Virus record (IMG/VR): IMGVR_UViG_3300037541_000804
Coordinates: 101,330 to 165,329 of that record
Length of the DNA: 64,000 nt
Source: a virus
Reading direction: 5' to 3' (one strand)
Below the pieces are notes generated by a model. It was not told the DNA's origin, ran no database searches, and saw only the letters and a list, made by a program, of their open reading frames with translations. Position numbers and translations under genes: made by a program. Positions within the stretch are counted from its first letter, which is position 1; each line of letters starts with the position of its first letter. Below are positions 21,811 to 29,816 of the stretch, piece after piece.

Positions 21811-21839
21811 ATTATAGCTTGTTATTTCAACGAGTTCAA
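21811..21839 (-). promoter_or_regulatory. Leaderless promoter with perfect TATAAT
   Basis: TTGAAC at 21839-21834, 17 bases, TATAAT at 21816-21811, six bases to the ATG at 21804. Confidence 0.7.
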
Positions 21840-22330
21840 CTGTTTTTTGTACTTTTCTTGGCCGCTTCAACTAACATTTCTCTGATAGCCTGCCATTCGC
21901 TGTTTCGGTAGGCGCTCTCGACATACACGAAAGCTCCAGAAAGATTATGAGAATTATTAAGAATATAGTTCTCCGCATTTTGGCGAATGAAAAACGCCTG
22001 CTCAAATTTGTCGATAAACTTAATATACCGCTTCTCCCAATCGTCGGGGTCAAAGTCTTCGCCCGAATATGGGTCTTTGGGCAATTCTGGAATGACTTGT
22101 TCGCCGTTACTGTCAATGCTGATTGACCGATAATCGGTTGCCTCGTTGTATTTTTCCTCTAGTTCCTCAAACTCCGAATAGTCTAATTCATCTTCGCCGT
22201 TTACATAAATGATTTTGTCGGAGTCGAAATCGCTGTCAACGCAGATTTCTTGTTTGCTGTACACACAGTAAATCGGAGATTCGGTCGCCAAACCGTTTTG
22301 CGTGAGAATATTTTGGAGGTTGTTAATCAT
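21836..22330 (-). CDS. Acidic hypothetical protein, 164 aa
   Basis: Very rich in Asp and Glu through the first two thirds. The ATG at 22330 follows the upstream stop by one base; a TTG six codons earlier is unlikely. Acidic composition is compatible with a nucleic-acid mimic but does not prove it. Confidence 0.6.
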   Translation of the reverse strand: MINNLQNILTQNGLATESPIYCVYSKQEICVDSDFDSDKIIYVNGEDELDYSEFEELEEKYNEATDYRSISIDSNGEQVIPELPKDPYSGEDFDPDDWEKRYIKFIDKFEQAFFIRQNAENYILNNSHNLSGAFVYVESAYRNSEWQAIREMLVEAAKKSTKNS

Positions 22331-22331
22331 G

Positions 22332-22517
22332 TTAAAAATTCTTTCCAAGCAAAAACGCCAAATTCAATACCGCAGCAACTCCCATTATCGCACTCCCGAC
22401 AAAGAACATCATCAAAGGAACGACTTTACCTTTATCGGGATCATCTCCCGCCGAATAACCAATCCATCCAAAAGATAAGATAGTAAAAAACAACAAAAAA
22501 TAATGAGCCTCATTCAT
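22332..22517 (-). CDS. Membrane protein, 61 aa
   Basis: Two hydrophobic helices (about 6-22 and 33-55) separated by a charged loop with Asp-Asp and Lys. Small two-helix shape; unrecognised. Confidence 0.55.
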   Translation of the reverse strand: MNEAHYFLLFFTILSFGWIGYSAGDDPDKGKVVPLMMFFVGSAIMGVAAVLNLAFLLGKNF

Positions 22518-22530
22518 GGGTTAATGTGTA

Positions 22531-23151
22531 TTAGAATTCCGACCCGTCAATCTTTTTTCGTGGTTTGTAAACGCGAACGTGAAAGAGTCTAAAATCCCCA
22601 TTGTCATCCATGAATTTATTGATTACTTCCATCTTGTCGCCGCGAGGTAAATCTGGCATTGCGTCGTTAATAATTTGCCAAAGTTTTGGGTAACTTTTAT
22701 TCTCGATTAAATGACGAATCGTGTCTTGACACTCTTCTGGAACTAAGAAATCCTTGTATTTCATTTCCTCCAAACCTTCAATCTTTGGCGGAGGTTCGCC
22801 GCTTGGATTCAAATCCGCACCGTCAAATTCTCTACCACTGCCAAAATATCCGCCGTTTTTCTTTAGCGCAAGATATTGTTCAATTTGTTTTTGGATTTCG
22901 TAGGCGATTTGGGGTTCTTTGCCGATGCTTGAGTTGCAAATTCCTGGCCCGCCGTTTGGTGGATAGTCTGGGAAGAACGCTTGCTGAATTGGCCGACAAA
23001 GTTCCTCCATTTTATCCCAGTCTAAGTCATGGTATTGTTTGGGGAAGATTTGTTCAAGAGCGGTTTTGGGCTGGTTAATACGGAAGCGTTGAAAGGCTTC
23101 TAGCGCGGCCAAAATTACTTGAATTTGTGGTTCGGAAAGGGTTATTTTCAT
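22531..23151 (-). CDS. Hypothetical protein, 206 aa
   Basis: Helical N-terminal third (about 1-35), Pro/Gly-rich centre, alpha/beta C-terminal part. The opening pattern resembles helical starts of other unannotated phage proteins. TTGACA with TAATAT about nine bases before the ATG suggests its own promoter. Confidence 0.6.
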   Translation of the reverse strand: MKITLSEPQIQVILAALEAFQRFRINQPKTALEQIFPKQYHDLDWDKMEELCRPIQQAFFPDYPPNGGPGICNSSIGKEPQIAYEIQKQIEQYLALKKNGGYFGSGREFDGADLNPSGEPPPKIEGLEEMKYKDFLVPEECQDTIRHLIENKSYPKLWQIINDAMPDLPRGDKMEVINKFMDDNGDFRLFHVRVYKPRKKIDGSEF

Positions 23152-23163
23152 GTGTTTTATATA

Positions 23164-23400
23164 TTAAACTAAGTTCCCCGATTTGTCAACGGGCCATTCT
23201 GGATGTTTTTCGTCGTTGAATGGGCGACTAAGTTCTCCGCATTTTGGGCAACTTTCATCGCTAGGACTTTGGCAATCGCGAGATTTTTCCTTCCAATAGT
23301 TTTCGCAATCTTCACAATGAAAGAACCTATAGCCTGCAACGGGTTTTCGCGGCTTCCAATGAGTTTCGGCGAGTTGTTGGATGGCGTCATTCAAGTTCAT
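23164..23400 (-). CDS. Zinc-ribbon-like protein, 78 aa
   Basis: HCEDC at about 28-32 and CPKCG near 51-55 form two Cys pairs. The overlapping 73-aa frame lacks this pattern and is rejected. Probably structural zinc; role unknown. Confidence 0.55.
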   Translation of the reverse strand: MNLNDAIQQLAETHWKPRKPVAGYRFFHCEDCENYWKEKSRDCQSPSDESCPKCGELSRPFNDEKHPEWPVDKSGNLV

Positions 23401-23648
23401 GCGTAAAAATCTATTCTCGCTTCCATGTGTAATTGGGCGTTTTTATCTAACTTTTTAAACTCTTTGCAAATCAAGTAAAGATGTTTCGCGGCGTTCATTC
23501 CGCTCGTTTCGGCGCGAAAACAAAATGATTGCCCGTTTTCCTGCTTGTCAAAAACAATGTCTTCGCCGCCCCAAATTAAATCAACAAGTTTTCTTATAGA
23601 AACTCGTTTGGAATTGTGGGTTCCTTTGATGTGTGTCCATTCGCTCAT
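23397..23648 (-). CDS. Hypothetical protein, 83 aa
   Basis: Mixed alpha/beta small protein, overlapping the next gene by four bases. Unrecognised. Confidence 0.55.
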   Translation of the reverse strand: MSEWTHIKGTHNSKRVSIRKLVDLIWGGEDIVFDKQENGQSFCFRAETSGMNAAKHLYLICKEFKKLDKNAQLHMEARIDFYA

Positions 23649-23653
23649 AGGTT

Positions 23654-23824
23654 TTAAATTTGCGCTGTGAGAACTTCTTCATACGAGAATACGGGCACAA
23701 ACAAGACCCACCAAGTTGTTTTCTTGATTTTTGCGTTGTAGGTTTTAGCGTGAGAGATGCCTTCGCGGCCATCTTCTCGAACGTTACAAGAGCGGAGGAA
23801 GATTTGAGTGGTTTTTTCGATCAT
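23654..23824 (-). CDS. Hypothetical protein, 56 aa
   Basis: Continuous frame between neighbours with tight spacing. The C-terminal part has a hydrophobic Trp/Val/Phe run that may be a buried strand rather than a membrane helix. Confidence 0.45.
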   Translation of the reverse strand: MIEKTTQIFLRSCNVREDGREGISHAKTYNAKIKKTTWWVLFVPVFSYEEVLTAQI

Positions 23825-23835
23825 ATTTTGTCTTT

Positions 23836-24282
23836 TTAAATTTTAAGAGAGGAAATTATTGCCACGCACTTGTTTTTGCCCTTGTTGATGAAACTGTGCG
23901 GTTTTTGGTCATTCAAAATAAAAATATCAAATTTATTTAAATTTCCTTGATCTATTTTATCGGCCTCATTCATGAACTGAATTTCACCGCTTCCATAAAT
24001 CATAATGATAACGCAATCATATTTTGACCGAAAGCCTAACGAATCTACATGCATTCCAATACTTCCAAATCTAAATAAACGGCAATCCAAAACCTCCCTA
24101 CCTATCTTTCGCGCCGAAAGAAATTCTTTGAAAAATTCCTCATGGTTGAATCCGCTGATTTCAAAAGAGTCAACTTTTTGGTCGCCATTTTCTTTATATT
24201 TAGGGAATTTTAGCGCTGAGAGTTGTTTTTTCTCGGATTCCGTTAATTTCATATCGTATGGGTGCATGCGTCCATTCTCCAT
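23836..24282 (-). CDS. 2OG-Fe(II) oxygenase or cupin-like protein (candidate)
   Basis: 148 aa. GMHVDSLGF carries an HxD pair and a second His occurs in DQKPHSFINKG, spaced as in double-stranded beta-helix enzymes. Strands around VIIMIYGSGEIQFM support such a fold. Iron- and 2-oxoglutarate-dependent versions are common in large phages and can hydroxylate proteins or bases. A distal Arg for 2-oxoglutarate is not obvious, so a plain cupin is as likely. Confidence 0.4.
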   Translation of the reverse strand: MENGRMHPYDMKLTESEKKQLSALKFPKYKENGDQKVDSFEISGFNHEEFFKEFLSARKIGREVLDCRLFRFGSIGMHVDSLGFRSKYDCVIIMIYGSGEIQFMNEADKIDQGNLNKFDIFILNDQKPHSFINKGKNKCVAIISSLKI

Positions 24283-24284
24283 AG

Positions 24285-24551
24285 TTAAATATCGTATGGT
24301 GTAGTGTCAAAATTTACTTGCCATTCAACATTTTCATCATAAAAGTCAAACGAACAAACGACATTGCTGTGTCCAGCAAACTCTTTTCTATAAAAGACGG
24401 CAATATCTGGTTGGTTATCAAGAACATCCCACAATATATAAGGAAACTTCTTTAATTCCTCATTCAAATTCAAATCGGAAAGGGATGATTGGAGCATTCC
24501 TGCATATTTGTTTGTAATGTATTTGGCGGTTTTTTGCGCTCTTTTAATCAT
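24285..24551 (-). CDS. Hypothetical protein, 88 aa
   Basis: Basic helical N-terminal half, acidic beta-rich end. A weak promoter (TTGACA with ACATAT, 18 bases) lies upstream. Unrecognised. Confidence 0.55.
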   Translation of the reverse strand: MIKRAQKTAKYITNKYAGMLQSSLSDLNLNEELKKFPYILWDVLDNQPDIAVFYRKEFAGHSNVVCSFDFYDENVEWQVNFDTTPYDI

Positions 24552-24588
24552 GGTTTGATATGTTCGCTATTTACAAGGATTTGTCAAC

Positions 24589-25479
24589 TTATTTTGCGGC
24601 CAATTCTCTAATTTTGAAGATGGCGTGACATTTTCCCTTTAACTCGGTTTCAAATAATACTTCCCGCCCATAATTTTTTGGAAACGAAACTGGCAAGTCT
24701 GCATGTTTGCGCGTGCCGTTCACGCCCTCGCTGTAATGGAAAATTGGTTCAACGGGCCAAGTGTCGTAGGCCAAATCAAATGCTTCTTGGTCGCTCAACC
24801 CATCTGACAACAAAGAATGATGCAATGTATCAAAAGTAATTGGAATACCGCGAAAATACTCCACAAGATTTTTGACACTCCAAACACCGTTGGCGTTGTC
24901 GTTGTTTTCTAGGACAAGACGATTGCGAACATTGTCTGGTAGGCTGTCGTAAACTTCCCAAACACGATTAGCAATTTTAACAGGATCACCTTCGGCGCGG
25001 ACATGCACGTTTAACGGCGAACGATAATCGTTTGGTAAGTCTAATAGGTCAAAGATTTCGGCGTGTTGTTGTAGATCAAGGATGCTGTTATTAATACACT
25101 CAGGATCGTGACTAGAAAGCGTGATATACTCGCTAGGATGAGCGGAAAGACGCAAAGGAGATTCGGCCAAAGATGCCTTGATTTGCTCGCAAACATTTTT
25201 GATTGCGTCGAAATTGGGCAAGTCGCTAATGCGCAGATTAACATTTTTATGCGTCAAGATTGGCGCGAGGCTACTAGACAGCCGATAACCTTGGATGTTG
25301 TTAAGCTGACAAAAGCGAATGGTCCGCAAAGTGTTTTTGAAATTGTGGAGAATGCGCTCGGAAAGTTCGGTCAACGATTCAGAGAATGGCCGCTTGCAAA
25401 ACTGCGTGTAGGTCATTGTTTTGAAGAGATGGCCGTTGTCAGAGAGGGTTTTGGAGATGCAGCAGAGGGAGAGTTTCAT
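24589..25479 (-). CDS. uvsE: UV damage endonuclease UvdE/UvsE
   Basis: 296 aa, the usual size for the family. Recognisable features are the N-terminal CCISKTL, the RFCQLNNIQGYRLSSSL segment, LSAHPSEYITL, VLENND and the FDTLHH metal-site motif of the TIM-barrel fold. The enzyme nicks DNA 5' to UV photoproducts and abasic sites and starts excision repair. In a phage it protects genomes exposed to sunlight. A leaderless promoter fixes the start. The closing region has a few extra Gly and Lys but no loss of key residues is seen. Confidence 0.9.
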   Translation of the reverse strand: MKLSLCCISKTLSDNGHLFKTMTYTQFCKRPFSESLTELSERILHNFKNTLRTIRFCQLNNIQGYRLSSSLAPILTHKNVNLRISDLPNFDAIKNVCEQIKASLAESPLRLSAHPSEYITLSSHDPECINNSILDLQQHAEIFDLLDLPNDYRSPLNVHVRAEGDPVKIANRVWEVYDSLPDNVRNRLVLENNDNANGVWSVKNLVEYFRGIPITFDTLHHSLLSDGLSDQEAFDLAYDTWPVEPIFHYSEGVNGTRKHADLPVSFPKNYGREVLFETELKGKCHAIFKIRELAAK

Positions 25480-25484
25480 GGCTC

Positions 25485-25513
25485 ACTTTAACCTCGCGCT
25501 TCCAATTTGTCAA
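25485..25513 (-). promoter_or_regulatory. Leaderless sigma70-type promoter
   Basis: TTGACA at 25513-25508, 17 bases, TAAAGT at 25490-25485, five bases to the ATG of uvsE. Confidence 0.6.
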
Positions 25514-25881
25514 TAACCTATTTCTTCATGTTTCTTTTTACCGTCCAAGTAGTAATGGAGATACTCATCCTCATCTATTTTTACTACAAAACTATGAGCG
25601 CGATTTGAAAGCAAATCTTTTGTTTCTCCGTCTCTAGGGGGATAATTCCAATCTACTTCGCCGTCATATTTTTCAAATTCTTCATCAGAAATAGTTCCAG
25701 TTCCAATCCTCCATTGCTCCCACAAATCATTGAGAAATTTTCCATTGCCGCAAGAAATTTCTATTCCGAATTTATTTTCAACACCCTCAACGCTATTGCA
25801 AAAATCAACTAACTCATTAATTTCCTCAGAATAATCATGTTCGGGCGAGAATTTTATTCTTAGATCAAGAATTTTTTGCAT
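25510..25881 (-). CDS. Acidic hypothetical protein, 123 aa
   Basis: The ATG at 25881 follows the upstream stop by one base; longer frames overlap the upstream gene. Rich in Asp, Glu and Trp. Function unknown. Confidence 0.6.
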   Translation of the reverse strand: MQKILDLRIKFSPEHDYSEEINELVDFCNSVEGVENKFGIEISCGNGKFLNDLWEQWRIGTGTISDEEFEKYDGEVDWNYPPRDGETKDLLSNRAHSFVVKIDEDEYLHYYLDGKKKHEEIGY

Positions 25882-25882
25882 G

Positions 25883-26098
25883 TCAAAGTTCCTCCAATTC
25901 CAAGTCTGACAAGTCGTTAAAATCGTCAGGTTGTTGGTCTTTATCGTAACAAGCCAAAAGACAGCCAATAGATGATCGAAGCTGGTTTGTCAATTTAATT
26001 ACCTCCTCTTCGTCCACGCTGACGCTATTTAATTCTTTAGCTAGTTGATTGAAATCAAATGCAATATTTTGGCGCAGGCCGTCAAATGATACTTTCAT
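25883..26098 (-). CDS. Hypothetical protein, 71 aa
   Basis: Helical, acidic C-terminus. MKVSFDGLRQNIA is a start pattern I have seen in other phage small proteins. Member of a tightly packed leftward group. Confidence 0.55.
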   Translation of the reverse strand: MKVSFDGLRQNIAFDFNQLAKELNSVSVDEEEVIKLTNQLRSSIGCLLACYDKDQQPDDFNDLSDLELEEL

Positions 26099-26099
26099 A

Positions 26100-26378
26100 T
26101 TATTTTGCCAATTTCAAGTCTTTTAAAATATTCTCAACTGTCAATGCGGCCCTAAGATAGCCTTCTGATTCCACTTGATTAATGCTTAAAAGAAAATGTT
26201 CTTGGAGTTCTTCTTTTGAATTTTTGGCGTTGCTAATGAGAGATTTAAGTTCGGAAACAAGAGTTTCCAAAGTTTCGTGCTCCTTATTGTGACGCCAGAG
26301 ACATTCTTCCGTATGTTTTTCAACAATATATTGAAGCTCTTTGGCGAGGTCTTTAATCAGTGGTTTGGCGGTTTTCAT
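26100..26378 (-). CDS. Hypothetical helical protein, 92 aa
   Basis: Lys/Glu/Leu-rich, likely a helical bundle or coiled coil. ATGA overlap with the upstream gene. Unrecognised. Confidence 0.55.
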   Translation of the reverse strand: MKTAKPLIKDLAKELQYIVEKHTEECLWRHNKEHETLETLVSELKSLISNAKNSKEELQEHFLLSINQVESEGYLRAALTVENILKDLKLAK

Positions 26379-26617
26379 GTGTTTAAAAATCTTGCCTTAG
26401 CGTATTCCCATTGACTTTGGCTAAAATATGGCGCAGAACCGCTTTCAGGGCGTGGAGTATTTTTAATATGTTTTACCAATTCATCATATTTGGCGCAAAC
26501 GTGCATCAACAATAATTCTGCCGAATATTCGGCACTATGAATTTGACTAGCGATTTCTTCGATAGCTAAAAGTTTTTGCGGTTTATGTGGATAGTTAATC
26601 ATCAGTTTTTGTTCCAA
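26375..26617 (-). CDS. Hypothetical protein, 80 aa
   Basis: Helical small protein. Its N-terminus overlaps the gene upstream by 23 bases. A start five codons later (no ATG) is not available, so the longer form is kept. Confidence 0.5.
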   Translation of the reverse strand: MEQKLMINYPHKPQKLLAIEEIASQIHSAEYSAELLLMHVCAKYDELVKHIKNTPRPESGSAPYFSQSQWEYAKARFLNT

Positions 26618-26750
26618 TTAGTTCTTCCTCCGACACTCTCAACAAGTCAAAGTCGTCCACTTCTGGCAGATTGGCAAGTTGTTTTCGGCCAATTTCTTGA
26701 ATAATTTTGGCCCAAGATTGATCGGCGGGGTTGGTTAGGTTGTTATTCAT
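26595..26750 (-). CDS. Hypothetical protein, 51 aa
   Basis: Acidic C-terminal half; starts within the last codons of the upstream gene. Short but packed in the operon with typical composition. Confidence 0.45.
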   Translation of the reverse strand: MNNNLTNPADQSWAKIIQEIGRKQLANLPEVDDFDLLRVSEEELIGTKTDD

Positions 26751-26937
26751 TCACGAAAACTCCTTGTGGTTGTTGGTTTTTCCAATGGGTGTATTCCTCT
26801 TTGTATCTTTTGTCGGCCATTTCTTCTAGCCAAATTAGCCCTTCGTCAAGTGTTTTGGGAACATTTTCGGCGTGTTCTCCAAGAATTTCGGCCCAAAGGC
26901 TATCTTTTATTTCTCTTTTGCTGGGAAATTTAATCAT
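26743..26937 (-). CDS. Hypothetical protein, 64 aa
   Basis: Chosen start ATG 26937, one base after the metallophosphoesterase stop. Helical, charged. Its overall layout resembles the 92-aa gene at 27559, with a basic start, a DxLGxK/ILGEH-like segment and a WxxxY region, so the two may be distant relatives. Confidence 0.5.
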   Translation of the reverse strand: MIKFPSKREIKDSLWAEILGEHAENVPKTLDEGLIWLEEMADKRYKEEYTHWKNQQPQGVFVNE

Positions 26938-26938
26938 G

Positions 26939-27562
26939 TTATGTTGTTTCCCTGTTGTGGTGGTCTGGCATGGAGATTGATTTTTTGTCCATAATTTCTT
27001 TAATTTCCTCGAAAGAGAGTGGCTTTTTGTGGACGCACCATCCGCAATCCAATTGCTTCCCGTTGGCAAAATCTGGCAAAATAGTATTTAGGCTACCGTG
27101 ACTATGAGAACAGAGGCTCCAGCTTCCATGATGAGAACCGTTCCAAACTTGAAAAGCGTAATGATTCGCCACGACAAGCTGTTTATTCCAGATCATTTCA
27201 ATATACGGGCCAAGCACATCGACTTTATTTTTCCAGCCGTTAAATCTGCCGTTTTCAAATTCTCTTTCCCATGGGGAATTGTGATTACCTGAAACAAACC
27301 AAAGTTTCGGTTTAATCCTTTGAACGTCGGAACAAAACTTCTCAACTGACGTATTCAAGCAAAAATCCCCCAATACGAGCAAAATGTCTGACTCTCGGCA
27401 AGTTTGGTTAATTATGGAAATTATATCTTCCGTCATTTCTAGCGACGAATCGTATTCCCTCATCTTGTGAAGAGGAGTTTCCCACGATGGATTATGATTT
27501 AAGTGCAAGCAACCAGTAACAAAGAGTTTTTGTTCGGGTGTGTCTTTGATTTTAGTTCTCAT
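26939..27562 (-). CDS. Calcineurin-like metallophosphoesterase
   Basis: 207 aa. Motifs in order are GCLHLNH (usual form D-x-H), LGDFC (GD), SGNHNSPWE (GNH), ANHYAFQVW and CSHSHG. This is the single-domain calcineurin-like fold with two metals. The first metal ligand, normally Asp, is Cys here, which would change or weaken metal site 1. The ATG at 27562 overlaps the upstream stop (ATGA). Phage relatives are annotated as phosphoesterases without known substrate; nucleotide or RNA ends are plausible. Confidence 0.75.
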   Translation of the reverse strand: MRTKIKDTPEQKLFVTGCLHLNHNPSWETPLHKMREYDSSLEMTEDIISIINQTCRESDILLVLGDFCLNTSVEKFCSDVQRIKPKLWFVSGNHNSPWEREFENGRFNGWKNKVDVLGPYIEMIWNKQLVVANHYAFQVWNGSHHGSWSLCSHSHGSLNTILPDFANGKQLDCGWCVHKKPLSFEEIKEIMDKKSISMPDHHNRETT

Positions 27563-27837
27563 TTGCAATTTTGGATAATTAGGTCTGCCAACATTTTATC
27601 TGGCATCGGTTTGTTGTCAAGCGCCATGAACGCATAACTTTTGCGCCAGTCAGTGTATTTGGCGGTGATTTTTTGGGCCGCTTCTTTTCTTGGATCGTGC
27701 CTAATATCTTCGAGAAACCACGATACTTTAGATGCCTCTCTAAGAATAGTCCTGTGAGCATCTGTGAGGCCGATTTTCTTTCCTAGAATGTCATTCACGA
27801 AAGACTGGCGGATTTTGGCTTTGTCGGGGTATTCCAT
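27559..27837 (-). CDS. Hypothetical protein, 92 aa
   Basis: Helical, with Trp near the centre and a Cys-Lys end. First gene of the unit leading into the phosphoesterase, behind the promoter at 27844-27872. Unrecognised. Confidence 0.6.
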   Translation of the reverse strand: MEYPDKAKIRQSFVNDILGKKIGLTDAHRTILREASKVSWFLEDIRHDPRKEAAQKITAKYTDWRKSYAFMALDNKPMPDKMLADLIIQNCK

Positions 27838-27843
27838 AGCGTG

Positions 27844-27872
27844 TAATCTATCTATCGGTTAGTATTTGTCAA
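27844..27872 (-). promoter_or_regulatory. Leaderless sigma70-type promoter
   Basis: TTGACA at 27872-27867, 17 bases, AGATTA at 27849-27844, six bases to the ATG at 27837. It lies in a 39-base divergent gap. Confidence 0.5.
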
Positions 27873-27876
27873 GAGA

Positions 27877-28542
27877 ATGTTTGACGCTATTTCATCATGT
27901 GAGCAAAAATGGATTAATTCTTTTATTGCATTGCAAATTCCAAAATCTGCAAGTTCGAGCTTGAAAAGGTGTTGCGGCCAGAGAAATTTAATACAAAAAC
28001 ACCACGGATTATTCCAGGCGACTTTTGGCCGAAATCCCCTCTATAAAGGGGTTTTCGATGTACGTCATGCTCTTCCATCTGAAATTTTTCGCATATTTTC
28101 AGTTCAAGTATTTGATTATTTTTCTTTTGCCATAGTTCGCTGCCCGTGGCGGCGTATCGAATCGGCGTATCTCTTCGGAAAGAAGGAAAAGCTGCACAAC
28201 GTTTACGGACTATCTGAGGATTGTTCGTTTGAACAGTTTATTGATTTCCTCTACGAGTCTTGGGAGGCTGGACGGCAAGATATTCTCTTATTGAGAAACC
28301 AGACCGAGTGGACGCATTCTCCTATTTTTAAACCCACGGAAATTCTCAAACTAGAAAGTCTAGAAACAGAATGGCCCAAGATGCTTAAGACCTATGACAT
28401 AAAGGGCTTGCCTCCTTTAACAAGAGAGAATGCCACTGATCGTTCGCAACCCTTAGTTTGGAGTAAGGATTCTAAAGAAAAGGTAATTAGGATGTTTGAG
28501 CCTGAGTTTGAGTTGTTGGGCTATTCGAAGACTTTTGCTTAA
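27877..28542 (+). CDS. Sulfotransferase family protein
   Basis: 221 aa. IPKSASSSL at 21-29 is the phosphate-binding loop for the 5' phosphosulfate of PAPS, and AIVRCPWRRIESAY near 86-99 is the 3'-phosphate-binding motif. The LLGYS end is typical of sulfotransferase family 2. It should move a sulfate group onto a sugar or protein, possibly on the virion or host surface, and fits with the glycosyltransferases further right. It is a single rightward gene in a leftward region and its end overlaps the convergent gene by 56 bases, both signs of late arrival. Confidence 0.75.
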   Translation: MFDAISSCEQKWINSFIALQIPKSASSSLKRCCGQRNLIQKHHGLFQATFGRNPLYKGVFDVRHALPSEIFRIFSVQVFDYFSFAIVRCPWRRIESAYLFGKKEKLHNVYGLSEDCSFEQFIDFLYESWEAGRQDILLLRNQTEWTHSPIFKPTEILKLESLETEWPKMLKTYDIKGLPPLTRENATDRSQPLVWSKDSKEKVIRMFEPEFELLGYSKTFA

Positions 28543-29140
28543 TCCAATAATCGGCAACCCTCTTCAATTCGTCGTTTCTGCGTCTCTCGCAAAGTTCGGA
28601 GATTTTCTTGAGATGATCTAACTCGCAATCTTTTAGCAAAACATAGATAGTTGCTGATTTTCCGTCCAACCCGTTAGTTCCCCAGATTTCGTTTTCGGCC
28701 CGCCACTCGAAACTTTCTGTGTCGGGGATTTCTTCGGGAGGAAGAACGCGAACGTCTTCAAGGTTCCAAATACCATATTTGCGGGGATTTCCAACGTTCC
28801 AATCGTTGTATAATTCGGCGAAAGTCTGAGGTACTTCAAACCATAATTTTCGGCCCGTTACACTGAATCTGTTGTATCCGAAATTATTAAGACCAGCCGC
28901 GCCACCATCCATCATAATATAATCTTCTCCCTCTCCAAAGGAACGATAATCATAATGGGCGATAGAAGTTAGGATTTTTTTGCCGTTGGTTACGCCTAGT
29001 AGTTTCATGTTGTTGTGCGGGCCGCTCTTTGTTCTTTGATTTGAGAGGTTAAATTTTGACATACTCCCCGCCGTGAACGACGGGGATTCTATGTCAGAAT
29101 AAAAATGTTCTTCGTCCCATAAGTAGCAAGTGTTTGGCAT
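28487..29140 (-). CDS. Hypothetical protein carrying an IS end near its start
   Basis: 217 aa. The frame is open from ATG 29140, but codons about 18-28 (ESPSFTAGSMS) are encoded by a 35-base copy of the IS605-type right end. The conserved-looking part may start at the ATG within that copy (MSKFNLSNQ). The rest is soluble with a Gly-rich centre and a polar Gln/Thr tail. It is either a real gene that absorbed an IS end or a gene whose original start was displaced. Confidence 0.6.
   Translation of the reverse strand: MPNTCYLWDEEHFYSDIESPSFTAGSMSKFNLSNQRTKSGPHNNMKLLGVTNGKKILTSIAHYDYRSFGEGEDYIMMDGGAAGLNNFGYNRFSVTGRKLWFEVPQTFAELYNDWNVGNPRKYGIWNLEDVRVLPPEEIPDTESFEWRAENEIWGTNGLDGKSATIYVLLKDCELDHLKKISELCERRRNDELKRVADYWIKQKSSNSPTTQTQAQTS
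29056..29090 (-). repeat. Solo IS605-type right end, no tnpB
   Basis: 35 bases identical to 11113-11147, in opposite orientation, with the same hairpin and terminal TCAA. No left end or tnpB lies upstream, so it is an orphan end or excision/deletion scar. Confidence 0.8.
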
Positions 29141-29141
29141 G

Positions 29142-29366
29142 TTAATATTGGCTGATTTCTTTAGCGGCTTCTTCCATTAACTTCATGCGACCTTCCATTT
29201 CTCCAGTATATTCTACCGTGCGGAAAAGTCCATCTATTTCTTTGAGCGCGTCCAAAATGTCCTCGTTTTTGAGCCAAATATTTCTTGCGCCGTAGATTTT
29301 TGAGCAAATTTCATACATCCGAGAAAACGCTTCATCTTCGCTTAGGACGCAGATTGGGTCTTTCAT
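29142..29366 (-). CDS. Hypothetical protein, 74 aa
   Basis: Helical, acidic, with several Met. ATGA overlap with the gene upstream. Unrecognised. Confidence 0.55.
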   Translation of the reverse strand: MKDPICVLSEDEAFSRMYEICSKIYGARNIWLKNEDILDALKEIDGLFRTVEYTGEMEGRMKLMEEAAKEISQY

Positions 29367-29617
29367 AGCTCGGCGATTTTTCTTTCGGAGCCGTATATCG
29401 AACAGTGAACAATGCCTAGCTCATATTCTTCTTTAGTTAATAGATCGTCTATACCGTATTTTCTAAACGGGCCATCCCATGATTTAATCCTGTCGCCAAA
29501 ATGTTCAGCCCAATCGTTAATTGTTTTTCGGCGGGCGAAGATTTTGTCATAATTTTCGTCCCACTTTTTCATATCAACTTTTCTATATTTATCACCCTTG
29601 CCTGCATTATTGCCCAT
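29363..29617 (-). CDS. Basic hypothetical protein, 84 aa
   Basis: Gly/Lys-rich N-terminus (MGNNAGKGDKYRKVD) suggests a flexible nucleic-acid-contacting tail, followed by a helical body. Function unknown. Confidence 0.55.
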   Translation of the reverse strand: MGNNAGKGDKYRKVDMKKWDENYDKIFARRKTINDWAEHFGDRIKSWDGPFRKYGIDDLLTKEEYELGIVHCSIYGSERKIAEL

Positions 29618-29816
29618 TTGCTAGTTGTTCCATTCTGGTTAAGGTTAGTTCACAAAGCTTTTGTAACGCTTCGACAGTCAAAACATTGATTTCCTCCTGC
29701 AAGTCAATAGGGTCTTTGTATCTATCGAACCCGAAGATAACGTAATCACTCATCACTGTGTCCAAATGACACTTAGCTAGGGCAATGGCGATTTTTCTTT
29801 TTTCGGGGTCAGACAC
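29607..29816 (-). CDS. Hypothetical helical protein, 69 aa
   Basis: Mostly helical, Leu/Glu-rich end. Overlaps the next gene by 11 bases. No family recognised. Confidence 0.5.
   Translation of the reverse strand: MSDPEKRKIAIALAKCHLDTVMSDYVIFGFDRYKDPIDLQEEINVLTVEALQKLCELTLTRMEQLANGQ

Noticed and set aside
23169-23390. 73-aa leftward frame overlapping the zinc-ribbon gene
   Set aside because: The other frame has two CxxC pairs and a better start, so this one is a shadow.
28487-29140. Programmed frameshift or split by IS insertion
   Set aside because: The frame is continuous through the IS end, so no frameshift is needed; kept as a gene with an embedded repeat.
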